The notes under the pieces: model-generated
Seen by the model: only the letters and a program-made list of their open reading frames with translations
Databases searched by the model: none
What the model was told of the DNA's origin: nothing
Assembly (NCBI GenBank): GCA_903845195.1
Contig: CAIMWO010000053.1
Coordinates: forward strand, 1-64,000
DNA length: 64,000 nt
Source of the DNA: an uncultured Phycisphaerales bacterium
GTDB taxonomy: Bacteria; Planctomycetota; Phycisphaerae; WQYP01
Reading direction: 5' to 3'
Made by a program: the position numbers and the translations under genes
Shown: in pieces, positions 18,950 to 28,192 of the stretch
Numbering within the stretch: position 1 is the stretch's first letter
Layout of the letters: each line of letters opens with the position of its first letter

Positions 18950-18980
18950 GTGATTTCTGGCCATTTGGAAATAAGAGGTC

Positions 18981-19015
18981 GCATGGCCATGACTGCGGTC
19001 ATGGCCATGGCACCC
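18981..19015. repeat. REP-like hairpin element C
   Basis: CATGGCCATGAC and GTCATGGCCATG pair around TGCG. It is nearly identical to B apart from a compensating base-pair change (AT to GC) at the top of the stem, and CATTTGGAA plus AATAAGAG precede it, so B and C are direct repeats about 67 bp apart. Confidence 0.88.
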
Positions 19016-19075
19016 CTGACGCGCGCAATCCGGTAGTCGGCACCAGTCATTCGACTGATAGTGTGGCTAGATTTC

Positions 19076-19118
19076 GGGTGCCATGCTCTTGGCACAATCT
19101 CGGTGCCAAGAGCATGCC
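19076..19118. repeat. REP-like hairpin element D, upstream of RAYT
   Basis: It begins GGGTGCCATG and ends CATGCC. The arms CATGCTCTTGGCAC and GTGCCAAGAGCATG pair perfectly. It ends 47 bp before the RAYT start codon and is oriented opposite to B and C. Confidence 0.88.
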
Positions 19119-19165
19119 GTGGGGCCGCGCTTTTCCGAACCCCGCATGCGCTTTACGATACGCTG

Positions 19166-19741
19166 ATGTCTACGCCACTGATCCGCAAACGTTGCCACCG
19201 TTACAATCTCCCCGGCCACTCGCACTTTCTGACTTTCTCGTGTTTTCGGCGGCTTCCGCTACTAGGCCGAGACCGGACGCGAAACTGGCTCGCCAGTGCC
19301 ATCGAAGCGGCGAGAGAATCGCATGACTTTGCCGTCCTGGCCTGGGTCTTCATGCCCGAGCATGCTCATCTGCTCATCGCGCCGCAACGGCGCGAGTATG
19401 ACATCAGCGCGATCCTCAAGAGCATCAAACAACCAGTCACGCAACGTGCTGTCCATTATCTCCGCGCGCACGCGCCGACATTTCTGGTGCAACTGGAAGA
19501 TCGTCAGCCCAACGGCGACCTGTCCTACCGCTTTTGGCAACGTGGCGGCGGATACGACCGCAATATTGTCGGCGCGACCGAATACGCGGAGAAGATCGGA
19601 TATATCCACAGAAATCCGGTGAAACGGGGATTGGTGAGCAAGGCGGAAGAGTGGGAATGGTCGAGCGCTGGTGATTTCATGAAGATGAGCGCGGGGCCGA
19701 TTCGTGTGGATACGGTGTTGACGTGGTCTTTGACGTGGTGA
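19166..19741 (+). CDS. REP-associated tyrosine transposase (RAYT, IS200-like Y1)
   Basis: A 191-residue HUH-type tyrosine transposase of the RAYT/TnpA_REP group. The metal-binding HUH motif is HAH at 66-68 (MPEHAHLLIAP); FWQRGGGYDRNI and the family hallmark YIHRNPVKRGLV (146-157) follow, with Tyr130, Tyr140 and Tyr146 as candidates for the nucleophile. RAYTs cut and join single-stranded DNA at REP hairpins and are thought to spread them. The gene looks intact and is bracketed by hairpins D (47 bp upstream) and E (39 bp downstream). ATG 19166 is chosen because the family motif RYNLPGHSHFLTF follows closely. Earlier in-frame starts fall in hairpin D. Confidence 0.93.
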   Translation: MSTPLIRKRCHRYNLPGHSHFLTFSCFRRLPLLGRDRTRNWLASAIEAARESHDFAVLAWVFMPEHAHLLIAPQRREYDISAILKSIKQPVTQRAVHYLRAHAPTFLVQLEDRQPNGDLSYRFWQRGGGYDRNIVGATEYAEKIGYIHRNPVKRGLVSKAEEWEWSSAGDFMKMSAGPIRVDTVLTWSLTW

Positions 19742-19779
19742 GTGAAGACGACAAGAGGGAGTGACTTCGAGCGGCCATC

Positions 19780-19825
19780 GGCATGGTCCTGACGGGGCCC
19801 CTACCCCATCAGGACCATGGCACCC
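19780..19825. repeat. REP-like hairpin element E, downstream of RAYT
   Basis: CATGGTCCTGACGGGG and CCCCATCAGGACCATG pair with one mismatch. Read on the minus strand it begins GGGTGCCATG and ends CATGCC. The GGGG/CCCC inner stem is shared with element G at 33347. Confidence 0.85.
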
Positions 19826-19867
19826 GCGATATGGACCAGAGGCACCCGCACGTCAGGCAATGAGAGC

Positions 19868-19903
19868 GGCATGGCCATGACTGCGGTCATGGCCATGGCA
19901 CCC
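19868..19903. repeat. REP-like hairpin element F
   Basis: The stem and loop are identical to element C (CATGGCCATGAC, TGCG, GTCATGGCCATG), in the same orientation and preceded by AATGAGAG. It lies about 125 bp downstream of the RAYT stop. Confidence 0.88.
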
Positions 19904-19946
19904 GATTATCGGCACCCGGCCGTAAGACTCGATGGTGGTTGGGGGT

Positions 19947-20870
19947 TCAGGGATAGATTTCGACGGGGACGCGGAGGGCCCAGCGGACGTGGGCGGCGAG
20001 GGATTCGAGCTCGGGTTCGGCCAAGGGGGTGGCGAAGGATTCGGTGGTGCGGCGGGCGACGGTGTAGATTTGGACGAGCTTGATCTGGCCGCCACGGGAG
20101 ACGATTTCCTTGAGGCGGGCGACGTAGGCGAGCACTTCGCTTTCGGGGGGCGGTTGATCGTGGACACGCATGAAGAGGGATTGGATGACGGTTGGGCGGG
20201 CGCGGCAGCAGTCGGCGAGGTTGTCGAGGACACGTTGGAAAGGAACCGGCGTGCGATCGACGAGGTCGTAGTATTCGGGGGTGCCGGCGTCGAGCTTGGC
20301 CCAGATTTCGCCATTGTGCCGGTCGAGGAAGGCGAGGGCTTCCTGTACGGCGGGGCGATGGAACATGGTGGCGTTGGTGATGAGCACGAGTTTGGGAGAG
20401 TGTTCTGCCCCCCCACCGCTCAGCGGCCAGTGGCTGGCGACAAGTTCAGCAGCGATTTGGCAGGCGGCGGGGAATTGCGGGGAGGTGGTCGGTTCGCCGT
20501 CGCCGGAGAAGGCGATGTCGTTGATGCGGCGAAGGGGCTGGGGAATTTTGTCGAAGGGGTCGAAGCGGTAGAGTTCGCCGGTGCGGACGAGATCGAGCAT
20601 TTGGGCCAGTTCGGCGCGGAGAATCGGCAGATCGACATCTTTGGTGGTGGGGGCGATGGTGCGATCGACGGAGCAATAGATGCAATCGAAGTTGCAGGCT
20701 TTGTCGGGGTTGAGATTGATGCCGATGGAGATGCCCTTGGAGCGGCGGGAGACGACGGGGTAGACGTAGCGGTTGGATTGGCCGCCCTGATCCCACGTGC
20801 GGTCATGCATCGTGAAAGCGCGGCGGGCATTGGGGGTGGAGAGAATATTGGGAACGGGTACGTCGGCCAT
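19947..20870 (-). CDS. radical SAM protein
   Basis: A 307-residue protein with the 4Fe-4S/SAM-binding motif CNFDCIYC (Cys59, Cys63, Cys66) and the following FSGDGEPTTSPQF, typical of a radical SAM TIM-barrel group whose members are uncharacterised. It has no extra cysteine-rich SPASM domain, so a tRNA- or small-molecule-modifying role is open. The ATG 20870 start gives an N terminus (MADVPVPNIL) ahead of the barrel; an in-frame extension upstream lacks protein character. It follows the Fpg-like gene on the same strand, separated by 136 bp of 7- and 8-bp repeats. Confidence 0.85.
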   Translation of the reverse strand: MADVPVPNILSTPNARRAFTMHDRTWDQGGQSNRYVYPVVSRRSKGISIGINLNPDKACNFDCIYCSVDRTIAPTTKDVDLPILRAELAQMLDLVRTGELYRFDPFDKIPQPLRRINDIAFSGDGEPTTSPQFPAACQIAAELVASHWPLSGGGAEHSPKLVLITNATMFHRPAVQEALAFLDRHNGEIWAKLDAGTPEYYDLVDRTPVPFQRVLDNLADCCRARPTVIQSLFMRVHDQPPPESEVLAYVARLKEIVSRGGQIKLVQIYTVARRTTESFATPLAEPELESLAAHVRWALRVPVEIYP

Positions 20871-20922
20871 GGGTGCATTGTAGAGAAAAGGGGGAGCCGA
20901 TTGAAGCGGAGGGGGAGAGGGG

Positions 20923-20957
20923 AATTCAGAATTCAGAGTTCGGAATTCAGAATGAGG
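20923..20957. repeat. AATTCAG heptamer array
   Basis: Five 7-bp units: AATTCAG, AATTCAG, AGTTCGG, AATTCAG, AATGAGG. The same unit family in nearly the same order occurs at 38282-38316. Confidence 0.85.
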
Positions 20958-20969
20958 AGACGACGTTAC

Positions 20970-21001
20970 CACCAAGACACCAAGGCACCAAGACGCACGA
21001 C
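20970..21001. repeat. CACCAAGR octamer array
   Basis: Units CACCAAGA, CACCAAGG, CACCAAGA and a decayed CGCACGAC lie head to tail, 12 bp from the AATTCAG array. A decayed two-unit copy lies upstream of trpS at 2322-2337. Confidence 0.8.
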
Positions 21002-21006
21002 GGTCA

Positions 21007-21846
21007 TCAGGGAAAAAGAGTGGGCTCTTTGCCGACGGGTTGGCAGGTCGGGCAGTACCAGGTGAGGTGGGCGTCCTGGCCGGAGCGGTCGGCGATGATT
21101 TCGGTGGTGCAGATGGGGCAGGGGAGGCCGGAGCGGTCGTAGACGCGATAGGGGAAGGGCTGCTGTTGGTTGGCAAAGGTGCTGGCAGTGGCGCAGATAC
21201 CGACGACGGTGCCGGCGAGGAAATCGATTTGCGAAGCCAGCAGGGCGCCTACACGCAGGGAGGGCGTGAAACGCGTGGCGTAGAGGATTTCGCACTTCAG
21301 CGCGTTGCCGAGGCCGGCGACGATTTCCTGATCGAGCAGTGCGGCGGCGACGGTCTTGGTGGGGTGCTGGCGGATGCGATAGGGGAAATCATCGTGGAAA
21401 GTGGCGGTGGAGAGGGGGTCGGGGCCCATGACGCGGATTTCGGGATGTTTGGAGACGCGGTCGGTCGGGAGGATGTAGAAGATGGGGCGACCCGAAAGCA
21501 CGGCTGTCACGTGGGCGCGGCCGACGCCTGCGCGGAAGACGACGGTGAGGAGCGGCGGGCGTTTGCGTTTTGCATCAGCGTCGTCGACATCATGGGCCGC
21601 ATCGACGGAGAGGATGGACCACTTGGAGCGCGTGATCAGTTGGCAGAGCCAGGTGACGCCGTGGGAGAAATCGAAGAAGAGCCATTTGCCGTGGGAGCGG
21701 ACGCGCTGGACGACGTGGCCGACGCAATTCATGAGCAGGACGTTGGCCTGCCACCTGTGCTCGGGCACGATGATCTGCTCGACGGGTTTGCCGGTGATCA
21801 TCTCATTGAGGTGATCGGCGAGTGCGCGTGTTTGAGGTCCTTCCAT
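21007..21846 (-). CDS. Fpg/Nei family DNA glycosylase-like protein lacking the N-terminal proline
   Basis: A 279-residue homologue of formamidopyrimidine-DNA glycosylase/endonuclease VIII, which excises oxidised bases. The helix-two-turn-helix region (LLDQEIVAGLGNALKCEILY) and C-terminal zinc finger (CPIC, 18 residues, CPTC) are intact. However, the N terminus reads MEGPQTRAL, whereas active Fpg/Nei proteins begin MPELPE or MPEGPE and use Pro2 as the attacking amine. Here residue 2 is Glu and no upstream in-frame codon offers MPE. It may use a different mechanism or bind DNA without lyase activity. It is followed by the radical SAM gene on the same strand. Confidence 0.88.
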   Translation of the reverse strand: MEGPQTRALADHLNEMITGKPVEQIIVPEHRWQANVLLMNCVGHVVQRVRSHGKWLFFDFSHGVTWLCQLITRSKWSILSVDAAHDVDDADAKRKRPPLLTVVFRAGVGRAHVTAVLSGRPIFYILPTDRVSKHPEIRVMGPDPLSTATFHDDFPYRIRQHPTKTVAAALLDQEIVAGLGNALKCEILYATRFTPSLRVGALLASQIDFLAGTVVGICATASTFANQQQPFPYRVYDRSGLPCPICTTEIIADRSGQDAHLTWYCPTCQPVGKEPTLFP

Positions 21847-21914
21847 GATGTGGAGAGTAATGGGGAAATGGGCATTGGTAAATAGTACTTACGAAATCGA
21901 TGGCGAAGGTCGCG

Positions 21915-22814
<900 letters not shown>

Positions 22815-22819
22815 TTTTC

Positions 22820-22854
22820 TAGTCCTTAGTGCTTAGTGCTTAGTCCTTAGTATG
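22820..22854. repeat. TAGTSCT heptamer array in the sucC-sucD spacer
   Basis: Five units: TAGTCCT, TAGTGCT, TAGTGCT, TAGTCCT, TAGTATG. On the minus strand the first unit reads AGGACTA and supplies AAGGA 8 bp ahead of the sucD ATG. The array therefore carries the likely ribosome binding site. Confidence 0.88.
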
Positions 22855-22887
22855 GCTGGCGCTGCATGACGTTTGTGGTAGCCGGAG

Positions 22888-24057
22888 CTATTGGGTGGCG
22901 GCGACTACTTTTTTGGCGGCGTCGTTGAGGTCGATGGCGGTTTGCAGGGTGGGGAGCTCGGTGCGGGCGCCGTCGAGCATTTTGCGGGCGATTTCGACGT
23001 TGGTGCCTTCGAGGCGGACGACGAGGGGGACCTTGAAGCCGATTTCCTTGCCGGCGTTGATGAGGGCGTCGGCGATGAGGTCGCACTTGGCGATGCCGCC
23101 GAAGATGTTGACGAGGATGCCTTTGACTTTGGGGTCGGCGAGGATGATGCGGAAGGCTTCCTTGGCGCCATCGGCGGTGACGCCGCCGCCGACGTCGAGG
23201 AAGTTGGCGGGGTTGCCGCCGAAGAGTTTGATGACGTCCATGGTGGCCATGGCCAAGCCTGCGCCGTTGACGAGGCACGCGATGGAACCGTCGAGCTTGA
23301 TGTAGTTGAGGCCGGCCTGGGTGGCGCGGACTTCGAGGGGATCGGTCTCGGCATCGTCTTTCATGGCGACGATGTCGGGATGGCGGAAGAGGGCGTTGTC
23401 GTCGAACTGCACCTTGGCGTCGAGGGCGAGGACTTCGCCGGTTTTGGTGATGACCAGAGGATTGATTTCGACGAGCGAGCAATCGTAGGCGAAATAGAAC
23501 TTGGCGAGGTTCACGAGGAGTTTGGAGACGGTGGAAGCCTGTTTGCCGGTGAAGCCGATGAGCTTGGCGATTTTCAGACCCTGGTAGGGAAGCAGGCCGA
23601 GGTGCGGATGGAGGGGTTCCTTGATGATGGCGGCGGGGTTCTTCTTGGCGACTTCTTCGATTTCCATGCCGCCTTCGGAGGAAGCGATGACGATCGGGGT
23701 GCCGCGGACGCGGTCGAGGGTGATGGAGACGTAATATTCTTTGGCGATATCGACGGCGGCGGCGATGAGGAGGCGTTTGACATCGATGCCGTCAGGGCCG
23801 GTTTGGATGGAGACCATGCGGTTCTTGAGCATCCAACCGGCGGCGGTTTTGGCTTCATCGGCGGAGTTGACGAGTTTGACGAAGCCGGCTTTGCCGCGGC
23901 CGCCGGCGAAGACCTGGGCTTTGACGACTTGCATGGGGGCGGCGTTATCGCGATAGGCCTGATAGGCTTGATCTACCGTGTCGACGACGCGGGCGGGCGG
24001 CACAGGAACGCCGGCTTTGCCGAGCAGATCGCGGGCCTGATATTCGTGAATTTTCAT
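22888..24057 (-). CDS. sucC: succinyl-CoA synthetase beta subunit
   Basis: The nucleotide-binding, ATP-grasp subunit of succinyl-CoA synthetase, 389 residues, normal length. The N terminus KIHEYQARDLLGKAGVPVP and the grasp-fold segments KAQVFAGGRGKAGFVKL and SLVEINPLVIT are characteristic, and NGAGLAMATMD with GGNPANFLDVGGG forms the C-terminal CoA-ligase domain that meets SucD. It is the first gene of the sucCD pair; 310 bp without a gene lie upstream. Confidence 0.97.
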   Translation of the reverse strand: MKIHEYQARDLLGKAGVPVPPARVVDTVDQAYQAYRDNAAPMQVVKAQVFAGGRGKAGFVKLVNSADEAKTAAGWMLKNRMVSIQTGPDGIDVKRLLIAAAVDIAKEYYVSITLDRVRGTPIVIASSEGGMEIEEVAKKNPAAIIKEPLHPHLGLLPYQGLKIAKLIGFTGKQASTVSKLLVNLAKFYFAYDCSLVEINPLVITKTGEVLALDAKVQFDDNALFRHPDIVAMKDDAETDPLEVRATQAGLNYIKLDGSIACLVNGAGLAMATMDVIKLFGGNPANFLDVGGGVTADGAKEAFRIILADPKVKGILVNIFGGIAKCDLIADALINAGKEIGFKVPLVVRLEGTNVEIARKMLDGARTELPTLQTAIDLNDAAKKVVAATQ

Positions 24058-24367
24058 TCCGGTTTGAACCTCACTGTGAATGACTGCCGGGATTTTTACA
24101 CGCCCATTTGCGATCCCAACTGGCGTGTTGTTGAGGGCGTCAACATACTGGATTGTGGAGGAAAATGGAAATCGGCGCTAACAGGAAAGGGCGACGACAA
24201 GGGAGGCGTTTTCGTGCTGAAAAGGCGTTGATGGTCGTGTAGAGACAATCCGCCTTGACGAAAAGGCGGAGAGGTGGGCATTCGCCGCATAGCTAAATAG
24301 GTAAGGTCATAAAGTTTCTATCGCACCTCGCCGATGCCATGAGTGGGGCATTATTACAGGTCGACGT
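24058..24367. other. intergenic region upstream of sucC
   Basis: This 310-bp divergent spacer between sucC and a small membrane protein gene must hold the sucCD promoter on the minus strand. I see one hairpin (TCCGCCTT at 24249-24256 with AAGGCGGA at 24263-24270) and an A/T-rich stretch near 24292-24322, but no convincing promoter hexamers or riboswitch. Confidence 0.5.
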
Positions 24368-24799
24368 ATGCAGACGATTTATACATGGCTGATGTTGGAT
24401 CCATGGAAGGCCGCTGCGGCGCAGAGTGATTCCGTACCGGCGCTGCGGCAGATCGACGGGCGATCATTTCAGGTAGGGTTGTTGCTGGTGCTGGTGGCGA
24501 TTCTCAATGGCGTCGATCTGGTCTATACGTTGTTTGCGCACCGGCTGGGGATGCTCAATGAGATGAATCCGCTGGCGGCGACATTTCTGCGGGAGGGTCT
24601 GGAGCCGAGTTTGGTGAGTTTTAAATTGTTGATGATTCTCGCGGGGGGATACTTGCTGTGGCGGTCGCGCAGGAGCTTGTGGTCGGTGGCGGGGTGCTGG
24701 ATCCTGGTGCTGGCCTATGGGGGGTTGAGCGTGACGTGGTATCGCTGGTCGCAGGAAGTGATCCGGATGTACGAGTACAAACTCGCTATTGCCGGGTAG
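24368..24799 (+). CDS. DUF5658-like small membrane protein
   Basis: A 143-residue protein with about four hydrophobic helices (near 36-56, 80-98, 105-120 and further). The pattern DLVYTLFAHRLGMLNEMNPLA resembles the conserved D...T...G...E.NP core of DUF5658 membrane proteins, whose function is unknown. It is convergent with rodA, with 12 bp between the stops. Its coding strand is G-rich although most genes around it lie on the other strand. Confidence 0.7.
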   Translation: MQTIYTWLMLDPWKAAAAQSDSVPALRQIDGRSFQVGLLLVLVAILNGVDLVYTLFAHRLGMLNEMNPLAATFLREGLEPSLVSFKLLMILAGGYLLWRSRRSLWSVAGCWILVLAYGGLSVTWYRWSQEVIRMYEYKLAIAG

Positions 24800-24811
24800 G
24801 AAGCAAGCAAG

Positions 24812-25951
24812 TTAGCGCAAGGTGCTTTCGAGAGAGCCCACCGATTTGGACTGGCGGCGGACGGAGACGTTGAGCAGCAGTCCGGCTGCGAGCATGCTGG
24901 TGACGAGCGATGATCCGCCGTAGGAGAGGAAGGGCAGGGAGATGCCGACGACGGGGCCGAGGCCGACGGTCATGGCGATGTTGATGAGCGTCTGGAAGAT
25001 GATCAGGGACGATAGGCCGATGACCATCAGGCGTCCGAAGGGGTCTTTGGTGGAGGCGGCGATTTCCACAGCGGCACCGAAAAAGGCCAGATAGAGCAAG
25101 AGGACCACCACGCCTCCCACGAATCCCCATTGCGTGCAGATGACGGCGAAGATGAAGTCGGTATAGGCTTCGGGGAGAAGGCCCTGCTTGATGTGCTGGG
25201 CGCCTTCCGAGCCTTGGCCGGTGGCGCCGCCGGAGCCGATGGCGGTGAGGCTCTGGTGAAGCTGGTAGTCATCTTTGAGGACCTGCTTGGGATCGCTTTT
25301 GCCCATGACGCGCAAGACGACCGTTTGAATACGACGCTGCTGGTATTGGTTGAGCAGCGGATAGGCGCCGGGCAGGGCGATGACGGCGATGAGGGCAATG
25401 ATCAACATATGCCTGAAGCGGGCACCGGCGGCAATGAGCATGGCGTAGAGGACCAGCGGGAAGAGGAGGGCTGTGCCGAGATCGGGCTCGACGACGATCA
25501 GCGCGAAGGGGACGAAGGTGAGCATGAGGGGGATGATGAGTCCGGTGAGTTCGCGTACGTTGCGGCGGTAGCGCAGATACCAGGCCATGGCCATGACGAA
25601 CGCGATCTTGGCGAGTTCGGATGCCTGGAGTTGGAAATCTCCCGGGAGCTGGAACCAGCGGCGGGCGCCTTTGATGGGGTCCATGGCCAGCACACCGACG
25701 AGCAACAGGATGGAGACGCCGAAGAGCACGTAGGATGCGCGGCCAATCACCTGGAAGTGCGGGATGAGGGAGAGGATCAGCACGATGGTTCCGGCGGTAA
25801 TGAAGAGGCGCTGTCGATCAGCACGATCGGGGCTGGAGAGTTCGAGGGCCAGAATCGAGGCGACACACAGGAGCGAGATGCAAATGAGGATGGGCCACGC
25901 CGCGCGGGTGGAGAGGACTTTGTAGATGATCTCGCGGAGGCGTTTCAGCAT
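24812..25951 (-). CDS. rodA: rod-shape peptidoglycan glycosyltransferase RodA
   Basis: A SEDS-family membrane glycosyltransferase that polymerises lipid II during cell elongation with PBP2. The 379-residue protein has about ten hydrophobic helices, the extracellular motif ARRWFQLPGDFQLQASELAK, VVEPDLGTALLF and the C-terminal GISLPFLSYGGSS, all SEDS signatures. It is called RodA rather than FtsW because it follows a PBP2 gene by 22 bp and mreD stands before that. It is the last gene of the mreD-pbp2-rodA run. Confidence 0.95.
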   Translation of the reverse strand: MLKRLREIIYKVLSTRAAWPILICISLLCVASILALELSSPDRADRQRLFITAGTIVLILSLIPHFQVIGRASYVLFGVSILLLVGVLAMDPIKGARRWFQLPGDFQLQASELAKIAFVMAMAWYLRYRRNVRELTGLIIPLMLTFVPFALIVVEPDLGTALLFPLVLYAMLIAAGARFRHMLIIALIAVIALPGAYPLLNQYQQRRIQTVVLRVMGKSDPKQVLKDDYQLHQSLTAIGSGGATGQGSEGAQHIKQGLLPEAYTDFIFAVICTQWGFVGGVVVLLLYLAFFGAAVEIAASTKDPFGRLMVIGLSSLIIFQTLINIAMTVGLGPVVGISLPFLSYGGSSLVTSMLAAGLLLNVSVRRQSKSVGSLESTLR

Positions 25952-25973
25952 TCGTTACCGCCGTGAAGCAGGT

Positions 25974-28103
25974 TCATGGAACATCCAGTTTGGGAAGGTA
26001 GCCGTGTTTTTCCATTTGGAGGATGGTTTCGCGGACCATGGGCGCGGCCGCGGTGCCGCCGTGGCCGCCGAATTCCATGATGGCGGCGACGACGTACTGG
26101 GGTTGTTGTGCGGGGACGTAGCCGACGAACCAGGCGTCGGCGCCGGCGCGGCGTTGGCGACGATAGAGCGGTTTGCCGTCACGGTCGAGGCGCGGATGAC
26201 CATCGCGATCCAGGAGCGGCACGGGCGGGTCATCGTAAAGAGGATTTCCGTAGTCATCGTAGACATCGCGTTCGGTGTCGGCGGTGCCGGTTTTCCCGCC
26301 GAGGGACATTTTCATGCCCGCAAAGGCCTTGCGCGCGGTGCCGGTGCGGGGGACGCGATTGAGACCGTCCTCGATGGCGGCGAGCGTACCGGGGGCGAGT
26401 GTAAATTTCTGCTGCGACGCGGGCGTGGTGGCCGCGAGGAGATGCGGCTGGACGACCTGGCCGTTGCGGAGCAGCGTCGCGTAGGCACTGGCTATTTGAA
26501 GAAGCGTGGCGTTGACATGTCCCTGGCCGATGCCGAGGAAGATCGATTCGGCCTTGGCCATCTGGGGATCGGCGAGGAGCGACTTGGGCGGGAGGACGCC
26601 GTCCTGCTCGGGCACTTCGATGCCGGTATTCGAGCCGAGGCCGAACAGATCAAACCAGTGGGTGAGGCGTTCCAGCCCCAGGCGTTCGCCGAGTGTGAAG
26701 AAGTAGATATTGCAGGATTTTTCGAGGGCTTCATTGAGATGCAGCGGCCCGTGCGTTAGGCCGTATTCGACGTAGTAGTCACAGCGGAACATGCCGGGGC
26801 GATTGGGAAAGAGGTGTCCGTTGCAGGTGATGGTATCGTTGGGAGTAATGAGTTTTTCGGTGAGAGCGCCCGCGGCGATCAGCGGTTTGATGGTGCTGCC
26901 GGGGGTGTAGACGGCGGCGGTGGCGCGGTTGACGAGTGGGCGGTCGCGTTCATCGTCCATGAGCTTCGTGCGAATCTGGTCGAGCTGGTTGAGGTCGTAG
27001 GAGGGGAGTGAAATCATGAGCAGCACTTCGCCACGCATGTTCAGGACAAGCAGCGCCACGTGGTGGACAGCCCCATCCTGGCCGCGGGTAAGACCCCCAT
27101 TGGGATCGAGGAGGGCCTGTTGGACGTCGTGCTGAAGCTTGATATCGAGGGTCAGTTGGACGTCGCGGCCGGGAACGGGATCGATCTGTTTGGAAGGCGC
27201 ATCGGCGCCGAGTTCGGTCAAGCGTACGCCCCGGGTTCCGCGGAGGGTATTTTCGGCGAAGCGTTCGATGCCGAACTCGCCCATGTTGTCGCCCGGCAGG
27301 TAGCCGTGGAGATTTCCGGCATCGCTATCGGACAACAGGTTCGGCAGATCAAAGCGGCCGGCCTTGAGTGCGACATCATCGACGTTGCGCAGGGCCCCGA
27401 TGACATGGCAGGCTACGTCGTTGTAGAGATATTCACGGCGTTTGGCATCGATGACGACGAGCCCGGGCAGACGCGTGGCATTCTGACGGAAATAGAAGGC
27501 GATATCATCCGGGATGGCCGGGACGATGGTGTGGGCGACCGTTTCGTCGTGGACTTCTTTTTGCAGTTCATCGTCGGTGGGAACGATGGTGTCCTGTGCT
27601 TCGTCGCCGCGGACGAACTTGTTGCTCCAGCGGTCCTGGCGGAGCGCCCGGATGCGGGCGCGAATTTCATTGAAACGCGAGCGGACCTGGAGCACAGACA
27701 TGTTGCATTTCTTTGCGACTTCGTCGGGGATGGCGTCGATCTGGTCGGCGATGGCGGTCCGCTCGTCGGCGAGGCGGCGGGCAAATTCGGCGCGGGTGCC
27801 GGTGAATTTCTGTTCGCGCAGGCGAAGTCGAGCCGCGCGGGTGATCCAGCGGTCGTCGAGGTTCATGGCGCGGTAGTCGATGGCGAGATCGTAGCAGGGT
27901 TCATCGCGTGCGATGGGCTGGCCGTTGCGGTCGATGATGGCACCGCGGGAGGTCTCGAGGACGCGGTGGCGGTGGATGAAACTGCGCGCCTCCTGGCGCC
28001 ACTGATCGGCCTGGACCAATTGAAGCTGACCCAGCCTAAGGCCGAGAACGACCATGGTCGCGGCGAAGAGGATGAAGAGGACTACAAGACGTCGGTTGAG
28101 CAT
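25974..28103 (-). CDS. mrdA: penicillin-binding protein 2 (class B transpeptidase)
   Basis: The elongation-specific DD-transpeptidase that cross-links wall made by RodA. The 709-residue protein has one N-terminal membrane anchor (about 5-22), a pedestal/dimerisation region (RGAIIDRNGQPIARD near 53) and the transpeptidase domain with nucleophile Ser403 in TPGSTIKP, SCN at 463-465 and KTG at 604-606. An extra charged helical segment lies between the anchor and the pedestal motifs (about 80-180). All catalytic residues are present, so this organism builds cross-linked peptidoglycan. Confidence 0.95.
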   Translation of the reverse strand: MLNRRLVVLFILFAATMVVLGLRLGQLQLVQADQWRQEARSFIHRHRVLETSRGAIIDRNGQPIARDEPCYDLAIDYRAMNLDDRWITRAARLRLREQKFTGTRAEFARRLADERTAIADQIDAIPDEVAKKCNMSVLQVRSRFNEIRARIRALRQDRWSNKFVRGDEAQDTIVPTDDELQKEVHDETVAHTIVPAIPDDIAFYFRQNATRLPGLVVIDAKRREYLYNDVACHVIGALRNVDDVALKAGRFDLPNLLSDSDAGNLHGYLPGDNMGEFGIERFAENTLRGTRGVRLTELGADAPSKQIDPVPGRDVQLTLDIKLQHDVQQALLDPNGGLTRGQDGAVHHVALLVLNMRGEVLLMISLPSYDLNQLDQIRTKLMDDERDRPLVNRATAAVYTPGSTIKPLIAAGALTEKLITPNDTITCNGHLFPNRPGMFRCDYYVEYGLTHGPLHLNEALEKSCNIYFFTLGERLGLERLTHWFDLFGLGSNTGIEVPEQDGVLPPKSLLADPQMAKAESIFLGIGQGHVNATLLQIASAYATLLRNGQVVQPHLLAATTPASQQKFTLAPGTLAAIEDGLNRVPRTGTARKAFAGMKMSLGGKTGTADTERDVYDDYGNPLYDDPPVPLLDRDGHPRLDRDGKPLYRRQRRAGADAWFVGYVPAQQPQYVVAAIMEFGGHGGTAAAPMVRETILQMEKHGYLPKLDVP

Positions 28104-28192
28104 GGGACCGCAAGCACTTTCATAGAGAGCCCGTACATTAGAGTACTTTCAGCCCGGCGGTTTCCAGTCTGCGGGCGCTGTTTTGTGAAACC

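Noticed and set aside
19061-19165. Longer RAYT N terminus
   Set aside because: The extension would be coded by hairpin D, and the conserved domain begins at ATG 19166.
24058-24367. Cyclic-di-GMP (GEMM) riboswitch
   Set aside because: The A/T-rich part near 24300 lacks the conserved GEMM loops and a tetraloop receptor.
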